This document shows, piece by piece, positions 11,304-22,586 of a stretch of DNA of 64,000 nt. A program made the translations under genes and the position numbers. The notes under the pieces are model-generated. The model searched no databases. It saw only the letters and a list, made by a program, of their open reading frames with translations, and was not told where the DNA came from. Where the stretch lies: positions 868,001 through 932,000 of the forward strand of contig JAGMWG010000012.1 in the NCBI GenBank assembly GCA_020744225.1, written 5' to 3'. This stretch comes from Paraphoma chrysanthemicola. Taxonomy: Eukaryota > Ascomycota > Dothideomycetes > Pleosporales > Phaeosphaeriaceae. Within the stretch, counting starts at the first letter, position 1; each line of letters opens with the position of its first letter.

Positions 11304-13956
11304 TCAAGCAAGGTAGCCGAGCTCGTCACCTTCCAAGCGCTCCAAGTACTCCTTCTCCAGCAAGATGTCTATGCACTTCTTGATATCAGGGACGCGGGGC
11401 ATGAAGCGGTTCTTGATCTGCTGAATGGTCTCCGAGACAAGCTGCTGGTGCTTCATCTTCTTTCGGGACTTCATGATACGCACAATGGCCGACTAACGAA
11501 TGTTAGTAATGATCTCAATATGGACAATGGATGGGTGGTACATACCTGCATGAGCAGTTTGCGATCTTCCTCGATGGTCTTGTGCGTGTCCTCAGCCTCA
11601 GCCTTCTGCTCCGATTTGATACCAATGTTCAAGTTCATCTTAGCCTTCTTGGTCTTGAAGCCTGTGTTGAGCTTGTAGGTCGTGCCCGACTCAGGCTTGC
11701 CATTTTCAGGCTGCGCAATCAAAACCTTGGCCTTGATGAAGACGCTCAAGCTAGGATCAAGAGTCTCCTTGTTGAGGCTCGTGGCTTGTGATATCTCATC
11801 GTAGGTGACAGTGTCGCTGTCGTTGAACAGCAACATAATAGCCATCTGGTACGTGGAGACCTGGAAGGTGGGTGAAGCCTTGCTTGCTGCTACTTTGCAG
11901 TAGTTGGCCTTGACCTCACCCTTGCACAACTGCCATAGCCAGGTAAGCTTGCGACCTTGATGCTTGTGGTTGTAGAATCGCGAGAAGCGCTCGTAGGTCG
12001 AAACGATGAGTTGGGGAGGTGTGAAGGCGGTCGTAGGAGGGTTAAGCGGCCAGAAACCGGTACCAAGAATGTGGTAGCTGGCGTCAACGCTGCTCTTGAG
12101 ATCAGACTCTTCCAGGTTGTTAGACTGCCACTCCTTGTACGCGGAGTTGAGATCCTTGGAGATCTGCATGTCCTGGAACATGCGCTGGAGCTTGTTGGTG
12201 TACTCGAAACCACAGGCTTCCTTTAACTTGGAGATCATGCTGGTCTCGGCATCGTCCGACGCAGAGGTAGTCTGCACCAGACGCTTTGCCAACATACGGG
12301 AGTAAAACTTTTGGAAGACGTCCTTGTCCTCGATATACTTGAACACAGTCATTATCTGTGTAAGGAGCTTCTCCATGTCGTCCTCTTCGCTCATCTTGGC
12401 GCTTGATCGCTTCAGCAGGGTATCGGTGTACTTGGCGAGCAGCTCCGGCGACTTGTTGGAACCCGACTTGCAGATGCGGTTGCGGTTGACGAATTCACGG
12501 CAGGCGTTGTCCAACGATCGCACGAATTCCGACTCACCGTTGAAAGCCTTGTTTACGAGGTCTTGGTATTGGGTGTGAACCTCAAGCAGAGCTTCAACGT
12601 ACACCTTGGGCTCCAGGTTCTCTCCGTCCTGCGAGATCTTCTCGACGGCAGCCAAACCAGCCTTTCGGACGTGTGTCTCGAATCTACCACGGAGCGGGTC
12701 TAGACCTTCGGGTATCCGCGCGAGCAACTTGTACATGCGCCCAAGATCCTCAATCTTGTCGTGGTCAAGAAGGATCTGGAACTCCTCGCGTAGAGCTTGC
12801 GAATGGTTGGTGATTAGGGACTGCTCACATGTCCGCATCAACGGAGACATGATCTCGTTCAGAAGATAGAGTGGGACGCGCTCCTTCTCCTCGTCCAAGC
12901 GAGACTCAGCCTTCTTCATGTATTCAACCACGCTGTTCTCCGCAAGAAACTGTTTCGACTCGTTATCGTAGTATTCTGCGGTCGCGGCCAAGAAGGGCTT
13001 CTCGAAGAACTCCTTGTACACGTCGAGCGTCGATTTTGAGCTGTCAGCCTCGTCCAGGCCCAGTGACACGAACGAGTCCACGACAGACTTGATCTGGGAC
13101 TGCTCGATGGTCTCGCCGTTGCGCTGCTTTTCGACGAGCTTCAACACGCTACGCATGACGCTCTCTTGAGTGCCCGTGAACATGTCCTCCTTCCAGCGGA
13201 CCAGATGCAGAGTGTATATGTCATAGATATGCTTCTTCCCCTCGTCCATCTCGCGCTTCACCCAGTGGCGATTCAAGTACCGGAAGAGATGGTTGTTATA
13301 CTGCCCCGCGGTGGTGTACCGATTCCACTCCTTGATGTAGAATGTGAGCAGCGCCTCGTCGACATGTTGCCGTGACTCGTCCTGGACGCCCTGGAGATGT
13401 GTCTTAAGGTATTCGATCAGGTGCTGGTAGAGGTCTTCACCCAGAAGATGCGCACCGCCACGGTTATTGGCAGCGTGGAACGAGGACCCGGCGACAGCCT
13501 TCTGAGCGGTACAGAAGTTGTGGATGGCGGTATAGAGGCCCATGTACGTCTTCATGTCCATGCCGCCGCGGAGGTCGGTCATGATCTTGTCAACGCCGGC
13601 TTCGAGGTACTTCCATCTGTGAGACAAAGGTCAGCAAGGTTCACGAGGGTAGGTGGGGGCGGGCGTAGTTGTTGTGGCCTTGACGCCTCCCAGACACTAC
13701 TCAAACGTGCGCTCTGAAGAGAGACAGCCTGTGGGAAGCTGTGGCTCTGTGGCAGCAGTAGCGATTACAGACGCAGATGTGCTGGGAAAGCTCCACAGCT
13801 GCTGTGGCGCAACCGGTACCTCTACACAGTTTCCCAAAGATCCCCCAAAAGATACGACGCTGAACAACTGAGAGACGGTGGTACTTACGTAGCATTGACA
13901 TCGTCCTTTGCCGGGACTGGCGGCATGGTTGACGCCGATGTGGATGCGGAGGCCAT
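11304..13956 (-). CDS. culA: Cullin-1, scaffold of SCF ubiquitin ligases
   Basis: Three exons read from 13956-13889, 13616-11546 and 11492-11304, giving 775 residues. Cullin-1 (yeast Cdc53) holds Skp1/F-box adaptors at its N terminus and the RING protein Rbx1 at its C terminus, in nucleus and cytosol. The N-terminal TWKYLEAGVDKIMTDL and MKTYMGLYTAIHNFCT are the cullin-1 type adaptor-binding repeat. The cullin-homology domain is seen in FQKFYSRMLAKRLV, MISKLKEACGFEYTNKLQRMFQDM and WPLNPP. The last exon carries the neddylation region IVRIMKSRKKMKHQQL, with the modifiable Lys expected in IMKSRK, and the conserved end DELGYLA. The long middle frame alone would lack both ends; the two introns restore them. 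An F-box-like gene lies 10 kb away, with no evident link. Confidence 0.95.
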
Positions 13957-14459
13957 GGTAGGTGTCGTCGCGTGCTCTGGGGCACTTTTCGAGGGCGACT
14001 TCTTGCGCGAGAGGAAGCCTATCTTCGGCGCTGCGGGGGAAGGAGCGGGGACGTGCGCGCGCGTCTGCAGGCAGGCGTGTGGTTGAGGTGCGGCGGTGTA
14101 GAAGGTGCGGAGTGGTTGCGGAGGCGATGAGTGGAGGGTCTCGCTCGGGGTGCGGCGTGCTGAGTTTATGGGACTCGGCACTGGGACACCAGGTTTCTTG
14201 GCGGGTGAGATGCCAGCGGGAGGTGCGGCAGGCGGAGGGCAAGAAAAACGAAGTGAAGGTGAGTGGTGTGCAGGCGGCGAGGTTTTGTGATTCACGACGT
14301 TGTTCAGGCAGCACCGGCGAGCTGGCTTGGCGGGGAAGGTCGGGTCACTTCAGCCTCGCGCTAGTGAATCGACTGCCTACACCCATGCAAGCATCTGGTA
14401 GTGGCGGTGCAAATGCTTGTTTCCGCTGCAGCAAGCCATTCACGCTCGCAGACGCACAA

Positions 14460-14507
14460 GTGAACGTTTCAATGTTTAAGACCGCGAACGTTTCGATGTT
14501 CAAGACC
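14460..14507. repeat. Imperfect 24-bp tandem duplication
   Basis: Two adjacent 24-base units share the core gaacgttt, then atgtt, then aagacc, and differ at four positions. They lie between the cullin and cupin promoters and could be a duplicated factor site or plain replication slippage. Confidence 0.85.
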
Positions 14508-14864
14508 AGGTCCTCGACCATTATGTCGTGCTGACAAACCACGATGTCGTCACCCAATATGCAGACCACCAGTTCTTACCCGTGATTTTGAGGAGATATT
14601 ATGCTGTAATCACGTAAACGTGAACAATAAACGGAGGTGTTGGCATTCGAGTTCGTAGACGAGTCTCTGCGACATTCGATGACGTTTATCCAGGGTCATG
14701 AACCAGCTCAGGGACCAGTTAATACTCGCCCAACAAGCAATCCATCCCAATCGAAGTCTTCATACCTTATTGTTCTCCAGTTAATATTTTCGCGCCATCT
14801 CTATCGTCACCACCGACTAAAAAAGCCCCCATCGTCCAGAACCACGAACACGCATTAATCACCT

Positions 14865-14888
14865 CACCACCACCACCACCACCACCAC
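14865..14888. repeat. CAC trinucleotide microsatellite
   Basis: An uninterrupted CAC/ACC run about 24 bp long, some 50 bp upstream of the cupin start codon, inside the probable 5' leader. Confidence 0.9.
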
Positions 14889-14939
14889 TACTACTCCCCC
14901 TGATTTTCCTTACCGCAACCCAATCTCGAACCAACCACT

Positions 14940-15527
14940 ATGTCCCCGTCCCTCACCCTAACACCCCTCACCTCCCTCCATATAACAACACACTCCATCC
15001 CTCCCCACTCCCACCTCCCCAACACCTCCACCCACCCCCTAATAATCTACCACTCCGTCTACCCCGCACACACCTCCCCTTCGCTCATCGAAACGCACCT
15101 ACGCACAACCTCCCTCGTGCCCGCATGGCGCTACACAATGTACACAACGACACACTACCATTCGAGCACACACGAAGTCCTGTGCGTCTACGCTGGTCGC
15201 GCACGGCTATTATTCGGCGGTGAGGGGAATCCGGGGAAAGTGGAGGTCGTGGTGGGAAAGGGGGATGTGCTTGTTGTGCCTGCTGGGGTGGGACATCGGT
15301 TGCTTGAGGATCTGGCGGGGGACGGGGAGGAGGGGTATATGATGGTTGGCGCGTATCCGAGGGGATGTAGTTGGGATATGTGTTATGGGAAGGAAGAGGA
15401 GGAGGGAGAGAGGAAGAGGGTTGGGGAGGTGAAGTGGTTGGAAAAGGATCCGATGTATGGGGATGATGGGCCTGTGGTGTGGGGAGTAAAGGAGCTGGCG
15501 GAGAGGAGTGGGAAGAGGCAGGTATAG
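14940..15527 (+). CDS. YjlB-like cupin-domain protein
   Basis: Single-exon 195-residue protein starting at an ATG preceded by ACCACT. The cupin barrel is marked by H72-Y-H74 with SSTHEV (H78, E79) and then VYAGRARLLFGG. The second motif is VEVVVGKGDVLVVPAGVGHRLLED, in which the PAG-x-x-H pattern supplies the remaining metal ligand. This fits the small single-cupin proteins related to bacterial YjlB, whose substrate is not established. The C terminus is acidic and Glu-rich (KEEEEGERK). The codon use is strongly C-ending in the first half and G-rich in the second. No signal peptide is visible, so cytosolic location is inferred. Confidence 0.85.
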   Translation: MSPSLTLTPLTSLHITTHSIPPHSHLPNTSTHPLIIYHSVYPAHTSPSLIETHLRTTSLVPAWRYTMYTTTHYHSSTHEVLCVYAGRARLLFGGEGNPGKVEVVVGKGDVLVVPAGVGHRLLEDLAGDGEEGYMMVGAYPRGCSWDMCYGKEEEEGERKRVGEVKWLEKDPMYGDDGPVVWGVKELAERSGKRQV

Positions 15528-15710
15528 AGTGGGGAAGTACGGTGTCTTGTGGAGACTTGTGCATATTGTAGTGATGGAATGGAAAGGGATTGTATATTGT
15601 ACATTAGCATCATACATCTATGCGGGTATACGGACGCCGTGCCACCAACTCCAGTCGCTCTTGACCTCGTTATATCGTACAATGCGTGTCCGGAACATGT
15701 CAGCAGTAGT

Positions 15711-16760
15711 TTAGCTGCCTCTTTTCTCCATGTTCGGCTTCTTGGAATCCTCTCCGCTGAGCTTCTCTTTCGCCTCTGTGACGCCGCTCTCTGCTTCCTT
15801 CTTTGCCTGGTCAGCGACATGTTCCGCCTCCTTGTGTATCTTCTCTGTGATATGCTCGGGTAGGGCGTCCTTTGCTCTTTCACCGTCCTTTCCCGTCGCC
15901 TTCTCGAGCTCTAGCTTCTCCTCCATCAGCTTCTCTTTGCTCTTGATTGACTTCTCGACCTGCTCCACGGCACGCTCAATCTCAACCTCCATATCGGGCA
16001 GTTGGAACTGCTCGGCAATCAGCTTGCCGTTCCACCGTTGCAACACCATGACGTCTTCGGTGTCGTTGTTGGTCTGCTGATGTACGACCTTTGCGACCTC
16101 TTCTGCTTGCTCCTTGGTCGGTCGAGGCGCGGCGCGGGACAGTGCACGAGTCGGGTACATGAGACCGGCCGTGTAGACCTCGTCCAGTGCCCAAGAGGGT
16201 GTCGGCGTGGGTAGGTTGTGCTTGAGCAGGAACTCAAGGTGCTTCGAGCCAGTAAGAGCCTTCCAGTGCGAATATGCGCGGTACAGAACGTAGAAGAACG
16301 GCAGGTTGGGAATGACGGGGATGAGCATAAAGGGCGCCGTGAAGGGCATGATGACGACGCTCCAGATCAGCTTGCTCCGGTGCATGAGCTGTCTTTCTTT
16401 GGCCAGCTTCTCGAGTATGCCCGGCAGCTTCTCTTGCTTGAGGTACATGCCGGGGAACATGACCTCATACTTCTCCTTGCCCTCCATGATGGACTTCTTG
16501 CGCTGCGTCGTGAGCGTCGGCAGGGTCTTGAGGCCCCATTCTTCGTAGGGTATCCGCTTCAGGGCATGGTTGCCGTAGTATGTGACCTTCTTCTTCCAGT
16601 CCCAGATGGCCTTGGTGTCCTTCTCCCAGGCGGCCCACGTCTCGTTTGCCTTGATGCTGACCTTGTCGATGATGGAGCGGTCCTTGGGGGCCTTCTCGTG
16701 CAGCTTCTCGCAGTAGATGAGCGAGCGACGCGTGGAAATGGGGAGGAGGAAGAGGCGCAT
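15711..16760 (-). CDS. Mitochondrial K+/H+ exchange-related protein (Mit_KHE1 family)
   Basis: Single-exon 349-residue protein opening MRLFLLPISTRRSLIYCEKL, which is the standard opening of the fungal Mit_KHE1 family (yeast YDL183C relatives). That family is inferred to take part in, or regulate, potassium/proton exchange at the mitochondrial inner membrane. A WAAWEKDTKAIWDWKKKVTYYG block follows. A hydrophobic pair (SVVIMPFTAPFMLIPVIPNLPFFYVLYRAYSHW, about residues 140-172) could be one long or two short membrane segments. The last 90 residues are a charged Lys/Glu/Ala coiled-coil-like tail rich in EKL and KEKL units. The gene diverges from the Srf1-type gene and shows no intron. Confidence 0.85.
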   Translation of the reverse strand: MRLFLLPISTRRSLIYCEKLHEKAPKDRSIIDKVSIKANETWAAWEKDTKAIWDWKKKVTYYGNHALKRIPYEEWGLKTLPTLTTQRKKSIMEGKEKYEVMFPGMYLKQEKLPGILEKLAKERQLMHRSKLIWSVVIMPFTAPFMLIPVIPNLPFFYVLYRAYSHWKALTGSKHLEFLLKHNLPTPTPSWALDEVYTAGLMYPTRALSRAAPRPTKEQAEEVAKVVHQQTNNDTEDVMVLQRWNGKLIAEQFQLPDMEVEIERAVEQVEKSIKSKEKLMEEKLELEKATGKDGERAKDALPEHITEKIHKEAEHVADQAKKEAESGVTEAKEKLSGEDSKKPNMEKRGS

Positions 16761-17333
16761 GGTAAGCGACTTGGTGCGGGTTCGTCGCTGCAGGCGGGTG
16801 TAGGTAAGCGCACAATGGCGCTGGGGAAGCGACGGGTCTCAGACAGCGAGGGTGTGCAACATGACGGCGCCAATGGTCGCGTGGCTTTGGAGGAAGAAAA
16901 TGCAATTCCTGGAGCGACGTCTGAAAATGCATGGGGTCGCGCAGGCTAGGCGCAGTAGTGACGTCGGGCGGCGGAGCAGGGCCCCATCCCTGCTTTGAAA
17001 CATGCACTCCAGCGGTGATCTGCCGACAAGCAATCTCCCCAGCGCGACAAACGGCGCCCGGACCGCCTCCCAACCCTCGCCCACGGTTGCACCCAACGTT
17101 TCGCTCCCAATAGCCCAGTAGTGTCTAATTGCGAGAGCCTGCCTGTCGGTCACTGCTGCGAGTTGTCCACCGGGATGCTGTCGTCGCCCGTCGTCTACTT
17201 TGCGCCCACGTAACTGCCGCCCGCCAGCACTCCGCTCACCGCCAAGCAGGCCTGGCTCCCTGTTTTCTGGCTCACCCACGCAACCCGCGGCCGTCTGGGA
17301 CCAGGCTCGTGTGCTGCGACACTCTGCCCAGCA
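16761..17333. promoter_or_regulatory. Divergent promoter region (Mit_KHE1 / Srf1)
   Basis: About 570 bp between two divergent ATGs. It is GC-rich with long incidental open frames on both strands, none with domain content. No specific motif is claimed. Confidence 0.4.
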
Positions 17334-18786
17334 ATGAGCCCGTCCATGGTCGAGCGCAGAAAGAGCGACAATGGCAGCGGCAACGGTAACGGCAGCGCCG
17401 CCGTGGCCCCCTTCCTCAGCCCCGGGTCCGCCCAGGGGAGCAGCTCTCACCATCCCTCCGTCTCGAGTACGACCAGCAACCGCCTGCTGCCCTCGCCCAT
17501 CCCGCCGCCCACCGCCTCGTCGAACCACTCGCAGCACCGCCCGCAGTCGAGAGTCAGCGCCGTCTCCGGAGTCTCGCGCGACAGCCAGAGCGAGGGCGCC
17601 GTCCGCAAGAGCCACAGCCAGTCCGTCTCGAGCACGCCGCACACGCTGGCGTCCTCATCGCGCACGCTGAGCGCCGAGAACAAGGAGCGCCAGCGTGCTG
17701 CCCGCTCTCTACCGCGTAAGACTCCCGCGTCGTGAACAACTGCAGCCAAAAGGCTGTCGGAATGCTCGGAACGCACGAGACATGACGCAGCAACAATAGA
17801 CGCTCTTACTGACACATTGCAGCCTGGGTGCAGTCTGCCGAGGAGGACGACAACAATGCGGACGTCACGTCCTCGCTGCTTCCGCGAACCCCCACGTCCG
17901 CCCGCCATGCCTGCCACAACTTCCTGCCCACGCCCAAGTCCAACGTGCCCGGCCGCAGATTCGACCATGCCCGCGAGGGCGCGCCCGTGACCCTCACCAC
18001 CCCGATGAGCGACAGCGCCCTCAAGTGGAAGCAGTTCGCCCACGCCTCCTCCCATTTTGGCGACCACACCGAGCGCGCCGTCTCGTCACGCGGGCAGATC
18101 GTCGACGATGACTGGATGAAGGAGAACATGCCCGACCTGGAGACCAAGTGGGAGCCCATAGACGACAACAAGGACGACGAGAAGCTCAAGGGTTTCTGGC
18201 TGTTCAGCCCCGCCAAGCGACGGCGGAAGCTGCTGCGCTTCCACAAGACCATCATGAATCACCCCATGGTGCCAGCTCTGGTTCGCATGGTCGTCCTCAC
18301 ATTCTCTATCATGGCGCTCTCGCTCGCTGGCGCCATCTTCCACCACTCTGACACCGCTGGCTGCACCAACAACTCATCAACGTGGATGGCCATCATCGTT
18401 GACGTGGTGGCTATCCTCTACACAGTCTACATTACCTATGACGAATACACGTCAAAACCCCTCGGCTTGCGTTCTCACAACGCCAAAATGTCCCTTATAT
18501 TCTTAGACCTCGCTTTCATCGTCTTCGAGTCCGCCAACTTGAGTCTCGCATTCCAGGCCCTGACAGATGATAAGTGGGCGTGTAAGAACGGCCCTGATGA
18601 ATATCAAGGTTGTAAGTATACGCGGTCAATCTGCGTGCGACAGAAAGCCTTAACTGCAACGCTCTTGATCGCACTGCTTGCGTGGCTGAGCACTTTCACT
18701 ATTAGCACCCTGAGGTACGTCTTCATCGAAAGTAACGTGTGCATTTATTGACATACTGCAGGTTGATCCATCGTGTGGCGAGGTAG
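17334..18786 (+). CDS. Srf1-type regulator of phospholipase D (polytopic membrane protein)
   Basis: Three exons, 17334-17715, 17823-18714 and 18762-18786, give 432 residues. The first 125 residues are Ser/Pro-rich and disordered. The first intron joins RSLP to PWVQSAEEDD, restoring the PPWVQS motif that is conserved in this family. A SHFGDHTE motif follows. Then come about four hydrophobic segments (VRMVVLTFSIMALSLAGAIF, MAIIVDVVAILYTVYITY, MSLIFLDLAFIVFESANLSL, ATLLIALLAWLSTFTIS). The last exon adds only LIHRVAR. In yeast, Srf1 recruits and regulates the phospholipase D Spo14. The role here is by family, and my assignment rests on the overall layout and the PPWV/SHFG motifs. Confidence 0.75.
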
Positions 18787-19526
18787 CACCCGCATACTCC
18801 AACTCATATTTCCACATCCATCTCATATTCCATGTACCACTACTTTCGTTCCCGTCAGCTTCAGACTGATTCAAGCATCATCTAGGAAGGACAACAGTTC
18901 TCTCTACATTCCAGCATTTTTGCCCATTCGACGGCGAAGACCTCCTTTTCCTACCCGTTTCTACCGCTCTCCTTCCGAGTCTCCTTGAATTCACTGTAAG
19001 CTGGCATTGCACAGCGACGGCGCCGGGGCGTTCACCATGATTGGATTAGCATGCATGGTTATGCGTACAGCACATTTCTCATCGTCAGCAAGTTGCATGG
19101 GAAACGGCCGCGATTGGCGCAGAGGAGTGAGATTAGTAAATAGCAATCAAAGAAGAATCAAATACGCAACGAAGCCAACACAAGAACGCTAGTCTCTAAT
19201 CGGATACGCTAGGTCTCACGGTTCCTGAGGTACTCATCCTGATCTTACACCGGCAGATTCAATTCGGGTAAGTGCCATCTACCTCATGCTCACTTTGGGA
19301 AACCTCCTCGGCCAAGCCACATCCAATCCACCATGTCGTCAATCACTTCCCAAAACCCCTCTTTCCCCGCCCTCAGTCGGCATCCGACACTGACGTCGTT
19401 TTCCCCGGCCCGGAAAGACAAGCAGTAGTCTAATCCAGCAAGTCCCCAACTTCAATGCATCTCACCCACCATAACACCCCTCAATCTCATCTCCATCGCC
19501 AATCATCACACACACACACACACACA
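18787..19526. other. Intergenic region
   Basis: It holds the terminator of the Srf1-type gene and the promoter of the alpha/beta hydrolase gene. Apart from the CA dinucleotide run just before the next ATG I see nothing specific. Confidence 0.4.
19506..19526. repeat. CA dinucleotide run abutting a start codon
   Basis: A run of about ten CA units ends directly at the ATG of the alpha/beta hydrolase gene. The sequence ACACACAATG also supplies an A at -3, which is a favourable fungal initiation context. Confidence 0.9.
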
Positions 19527-20735
19527 ATGCCAAACACCAAAACAATCACCGTCCCCCACCTCAACGGCATCACCGCCGCATACCAAACCTCACCCTCCTG
19601 GGACCCAGCCAAACCCACCCTTCTGCTTGTTAATTCCTTCACCACCTCATCCGAATTGTACCGCGATGCATACACCAACCCCGCCCTGACCGAAGTCATG
19701 AATCTAATTTCGATTGAATTGCTCGGCCACGGCCAGACGCGCGTGCATGATGAACGCACGCATTGGACGTATTGGGACACGGCGATTATGAATTTACAAG
19801 TCCTTGAGAAATTGGGCGAGGAGGTGGGGTGGGGACGCGGGGTTTTTGTTCTGGGGACGAGTCAGGGGGGGTGGATTACTGTTCGGATGGCGTTGTTGGC
19901 GCCTGGGAAGGTATGTTACGTGAATTTCCTACCTTCTCTTTATTCCAGGTTTGGTGTGTGGGGGGTGTATGTGGGATTGTGCCGTTGAAATCGACAATCT
20001 CGTGGAGAAAGGCATAAAATGGCGGACATTACTGGGAAAGAAGCAGTGTCACACTGCCATACACTTTTTTGATCCCTAAAAGCTAATCGGATCATTGTCT
20101 AATGAACATAGATCCTAGGCATAATCCCCCTAGGTACATCCCTCGACTACGAATCCGAACGCACCCGCGCCCTCGGATGCTGGCAAGCCCCAACCCTCCT
20201 CGGCCAATCCATCGCCGACGAATTCACGTCCAAGACCGCAACGCCGGATTTCGTGCCCAGCAAAGAGTACAGTAACTTCCTCATTGACATTGGCTTCGGG
20301 ACCGATGTCGATACCCAGGTGCGCAACTTCTGGATCAACGAGATTGAGCAGAATTACGCTGGTGATGAGGGCAGGAAGAGGATTCGAATGGCGGCGATCA
20401 ATTTGAGGGATCGAGATGGGTTGCATTCCAGGGCGGGGGATGTGGTTTGTCCGGTTTTGTGGATGCATGTATGTTTGCACTCCGCGTCCTTAGCCTTCGC
20501 TGCCCGAGCTCTACACCCTGTCAACATGGGCTCCACTTGCTGATATACATGTGTGCAGGGCACCGATGACGCCGTATACACCGTCGCCAATGCGCAGGAA
20601 GAGATCAAGTTGTTTACTGGCTCGCCGGATGCGCGGCTCAAGGTTATTGAAGGGGGGAAGCATTTTCTGAGCGCGTCGCATCCGGAAGAAGTGTTTGGGA
20701 GTGTGGTGGAGTTTGTAGAGAAGTATAAGAGATGA
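19527..20735 (+). CDS. Alpha/beta-hydrolase fold protein
   Basis: Exons 19527-19910, 20112-20468 and 20559-20735, all phase 0, encode 305 residues. The fold is shown by PTLLLVNSF (strand and oxyanion region), IELLGHGQT, and the nucleophile elbow VLGTSQGGW with Ser112. The second exon begins ILGIIPLGTSLDYE, a continuation typical of this fold. The C-terminal exon supplies the acidic residue in GTDDAVY (Asp250 or 251) and the histidine in EGGKHFLSA (His282), completing a catalytic triad. Substrate and pathway are unknown; the closest general type is the small-molecule esterase/hydrolase group. An upstream in-frame ATG at 19455 is possible but adds only a His/Gln-rich leader read through the CA run. 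Confidence 0.88.
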
Positions 20736-20937
20736 GAGAAGGGGATGGTGTAGGGTATTGGAAGGCTTGGAATGGAAATTCGATTTGGGGGGATTGAGGA
20801 GAACGGGCGTTTTTCGAAAGTGAAGAGTGACAGCCTTGGCCTTGCGATATAAAGAAATACGTTGAGTCTACATACTCATCAAAACACGGAGAATATTTCC
20901 GCACTTCCATTTGTTCCTTGCCAAATGCTGAACGTTC

Positions 20938-21819
20938 CTATAGACTGGTATATCCTCCATCAACCGGCAACCCAATCCCCGTAACCCATCCCGCATCATC
21001 ACTCGCCAGAAATACAGCTGCTTTGGCAATATCTTGTGGTGTGCCCAGTCCCCTGAATGGATGTTTCGTTTCTATTCCCGCTTTGATTGCCTGTGCTTCT
21101 GGCGTCAAGAGCCCGTGGATGAAGGACGTCTGCGTGTACCCCGGACATAAAGCGTTGACGTGAATCCGATGAGGCGCGCAGTCGTTCGCTGTGGCCTTCG
21201 TAAGGCCTATGACTGCGTGTTTCGAGGTGATATACGCGGCTGTTGAGAAAAATCATTTAGCAAGCATATACCAGTGGCACACACTTGGTTTCGACTTACA
21301 CGTTCCAGGCGATCCGACCAAGCCATACACGCTCGCCAAATTGATTATCCAGCCCCTATCACCACTCGGGTGCGGCTCCTGTTCCTTCATCTGCCTCGTA
21401 GCATACTTGATGCCTAAGAATACACCCTTGACATTGACTGCCATGGTCTTCTCAAAGTCCGCTTCTTCTAGATCCCACACATCAATTGCCCCACGTTCCC
21501 CCTCGATCGCAATGCCCGCATTGTTCACCATAATGTCAATCCTACCGTACGTCTCGACTGCTTTTCGGACGAGTGCTTCAACGTCGCCAGCCTGCGTGGT
21601 GTCGCATTTCTGGTAGATGACTTTGACCCCGAGAGCCTGAGCTTCTTGGACGGTAGTACCGGAGAGAGTGTCGGTGCGGAATTCGGCGCGAAAGTCTTCG
21701 CGGATGTCGCTGCAGACAAGATTCGCGCCTTCGGCAGCGAAAGCGAGGGAAATGGCGCGGCCTATGCCGGACGAGGAGCCAGTAATGACTGCGACGCGGT
21801 TTTCTAGACGGCCGGGCAT
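20938..21819 (-). CDS. Short-chain dehydrogenase/reductase (SDR)
   Basis: Two exons, 21819-21300 and 21239-20938, encode 273 residues. The NAD(P)-binding TGSSSGIG motif is at residues 13-20, and the acidic residue in CSDIRED after the second strand suggests NAD preference. NNAG is at 99-102, and the catalytic Ser163 is in NLASVYG. After the intron, Tyr176-x-x-x-Lys180 appears in SAYITSK, so the splice is needed to complete the active site. The end has DDAGWVTGIGLPVDGGYTSL, the usual SDR closing. This is a classical SDR of the 3-oxoacyl-ACP-reductase-like group; substrate unknown. The 3' end converges with the alpha/beta hydrolase gene, about 200 bp apart. Confidence 0.93.
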
Positions 21820-22586
21820 GGTGATTCAATTCGTTTGTGTAAAGTTATTGAGAACTGAGGATTGTGGTTTGCACAATGTGCTGAGAATTGAGGAAATCCT
21901 GTGAGGGACTATGATCTGACTTCGGGAAGGCAAGAAGGAAACAAGTAAGCAATACTTGAGCGCAATGTACGGGACTCTGACTAGAACAGGAAGAGAAGTT
22001 GGTGGGCTTGGTACTTGTAGACAAGCTCCTTGAGCTTACTGCCGCCTGATGAGGGGGAGGGGCTGCTGCGGAGACGCCTCGGCCTGTTCGAGTAAGTGAA
22101 GCAAAGCCGGAGGCGGGGTTCGTTTTCGGTGGCCATGATAGTTGCAGCGGATCATCCTTGATACATGCAAGCGACTCTGGTCTTGCCTGTGAGAATGACT
22201 GAAGTCCGACAGTTTTGCGAGATCCTTTGAAGGAAATGGCGTCGCGTCGCGTCGCGTCGCGTCGCATGAGCACCGGATTGGCCAGAGATCTGCACATGCA
22301 TTTCTGCCTTCAAATACTATCAAGGAACATTCTCGCCAGGGAGGAAGAAGGCATGAAGTTTGGCGATCTGCGATGCAGTCAGCACAGATAAAGTAAATTG
22401 AGTTAGAAAGAAGGTGGGGTGCAGACTTAGCCCCGCATACGTCCGGGACGCGTTCCTGACGTCGACGTCATCTTCGAGATCGCAGCGACAGCAACTGCAA
22501 CCACAATTACCCAGATCTCACGACAGACCGAGAACAAGTGCTGAAACATCAGTTTTGTCTGAAAACAGTGAAATAAAGAAGTGCAG
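21820..22586. promoter_or_regulatory. Divergent intergenic region (SDR / TatD-like)
   Basis: About 770 bp with both promoters. It contains a short GTCGC pentamer repeat (listed separately). A run of purines and AAATAAAG lies just before the TatD-like ATG. Confidence 0.4.
22241..22265. repeat. GTCGC pentanucleotide repeat, five copies
   Basis: Five perfect tandem copies of gtcgc in the region between the SDR and TatD-like genes. Each unit is rich in CpG. Confidence 0.92.

Larger units (their letters stand above)
13957..14939. promoter_or_regulatory. Divergent intergenic region (cullin-1 / cupin)
   Basis: About 1 kb separating divergent genes. It is GC-rich next to the cullin start and contains a CAC trinucleotide run and pyrimidine-rich sequence just before the cupin ATG, typical of fungal 5' leaders. 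It also holds a 24-bp tandem duplication listed separately. Confidence 0.45.
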
